Positions 38,113-38,307 of a stretch of 38,307 nt of DNA are shown piece by piece (positions within the stretch are counted from its first letter, which is position 1; each line of letters begins with the position of its first letter). This DNA is from a virus, in the IMG/VR virus record IMGVR_UViG_3300031707_000071, positions 1 to 38,307 of that record; one strand, given 5' to 3'. The notes beneath the pieces were generated by a model. The model saw only the letters and a program-made list of their open reading frames with translations, ran no database searches and was not told the DNA's origin. Position numbers and translations under genes: made by a program.

Positions 38113-38168
38113 GACCGCTCCTGTAAAGTGTACTCGGGTTCATACTCGACAGCGATACAGGGGCGGTC
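38113..38168 (+). terminator. 13-bp hairpin, late terminator or third RNA arm
   Basis: GACCGCTCCTGTA (38113-38125) pairs with TACAGGGGCGGTC (38156-38168) over 13 bp, the only imperfect pair being a U-G that needs plus-strand transcription. The 30-nt loop contains ACTCG twice. The bases after it, TTGATTT, are partly U-rich, so it may end late transcripts or the structured RNA. Confidence 0.55.
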
Positions 38169-38176
38169 TTGATTTA

Positions 38177-38185
38177 TGATATAAT
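38177..38185 (+). promoter_or_regulatory. Extended -10 promoter of the HicB-like gene
   Basis: TGATATAAT, identical to the extended -10 in front of the capsid leader, stands only 10 bp before the ATG at 38196. Transcription would start at about 38192, so the mRNA would be almost leaderless. No ribosome site is seen, consistent with that. Confidence 0.55.
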
Positions 38186-38195
38186 AAATAATATC

Positions 38196-38307
38196 ATGGA
38201 GAAGAATAATATTCCAATTAATTCTAAATATAGTTTATTGGTTGAATCATTACCAATTGAAGTATTTTTAACGGATGAAGGGTATTGTGCAGTTTATGAA
38301 CCATTAG
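38196..38307 (+). CDS. HicB-like protein, start of the gene (cut at the right edge)
   Basis: ATG at 38196 begins MEKNNIPINSKYSLLVESLP and runs to the window end in the frame that continues at base 128 of the left end. It is the natural 5' end of the gene seen at 1-279. The context (extended -10, no ribosome site) suggests a leaderless message. See the left copy for the fold. Confidence 0.7.
   Translation, partial: MEKNNIPINSKYSLLVESLPIEVFLTDEGYCAVYEPL
38207..38307. repeat. Right copy of 101-bp terminal direct repeat
   Basis: Identical to 27-127. The repeat ends exactly at the window end and starts 11 bp into the HicB-like gene, so joining the ends gives one intact gene of about 87 codons. 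Confidence 0.9.

Noticed and set aside
1-38307. CRISPR array, insertion sequence, reverse transcriptase or diversity-generating repeat pair
   Set aside because: I looked for regularly spaced repeats, transposase motifs and RT motifs and saw none.
27-38307. The 101-bp repeat as attL/attR of an integrated prophage
   Set aside because: No integrase is seen, the repeat lies within a phage gene that is completed by joining the ends, and no host DNA follows; a circular or redundant genome is the simpler reading.

Overview
The window looks like a nearly complete genome of a tailed phage (Caudoviricetes, siphovirus type with an HK97-fold capsid), assembled from sequence data. A 101-bp stretch near the left end (27-127) is repeated exactly at the right end (38207-38307), as expected for a circular or terminally redundant molecule. 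The host cannot be fixed from this window. The LLH-type holin paired with a GH25 lysozyme, the strong GGAGG ribosome sites and the style of the structural proteins fit a Gram-positive-like or Chloroflexota (Anaerolineae-like) host; this is inference with low confidence.

Layout. Positions 1-279 and 38196-38307 are the two ends of one small HicB-like gene. On the circle it lies between two noncoding, highly structured stretches: 37956-38195, and 280-about 1050. The second holds several hairpins, a 17-nt palindrome, and a roughly 490-nt candidate structured RNA with an intact tRNA-Ala(UGC) inside it. Next is a short leftward immunity-like cluster (1179-1997, with an XRE-family repressor) diverging from a rightward promoter at 2069-2096. 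From 2139 to 12512 about 34 mostly small, tightly overlapping rightward genes form the early/replication region: a ribbon-helix-helix regulator, an ERF annealing protein, a winged-helix protein, an HNH endonuclease, a DnaD-like replication protein, a deoxyribosyltransferase-like protein, a beta-class DNA methyltransferase, a PD-(D/E)XK nuclease, an HELMH metalloprotease and many zinc-ribbon miniproteins. No integrase was recognised.

The late region follows on the same strand: lysis (holin 12629, GH25 lysozyme 13077), a small-gene island, terminase small and large subunits, portal, head morphogenesis protein, a gp10-like protein, a second small-gene island, and a fused prohead protease-scaffold-major capsid protein. 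After that come a beta-helix protein, repeat-bearing structural proteins, head-tail connectors, two paralogous tail-tube-like proteins, tail assembly chaperones joined by a clear -1 frameshift signal, tape measure, Dit-like and Tal-like tail-tip proteins and a receptor-binding candidate. The right end carries an XhlA/holin-like protein, a calcineurin-type metallophosphoesterase, a winged-helix protein and a Pro-rich protein.

The most notable observations are the tRNA-containing structured RNA; a second nested structured RNA at the right end; two matching promoter-leader-terminator gates in front of the lysis and capsid genes, which share a 14-nt block and suggest antitermination or attenuation of late genes; the CCCAAAC frameshift signal with its hairpin; and the three-part capsid fusion.
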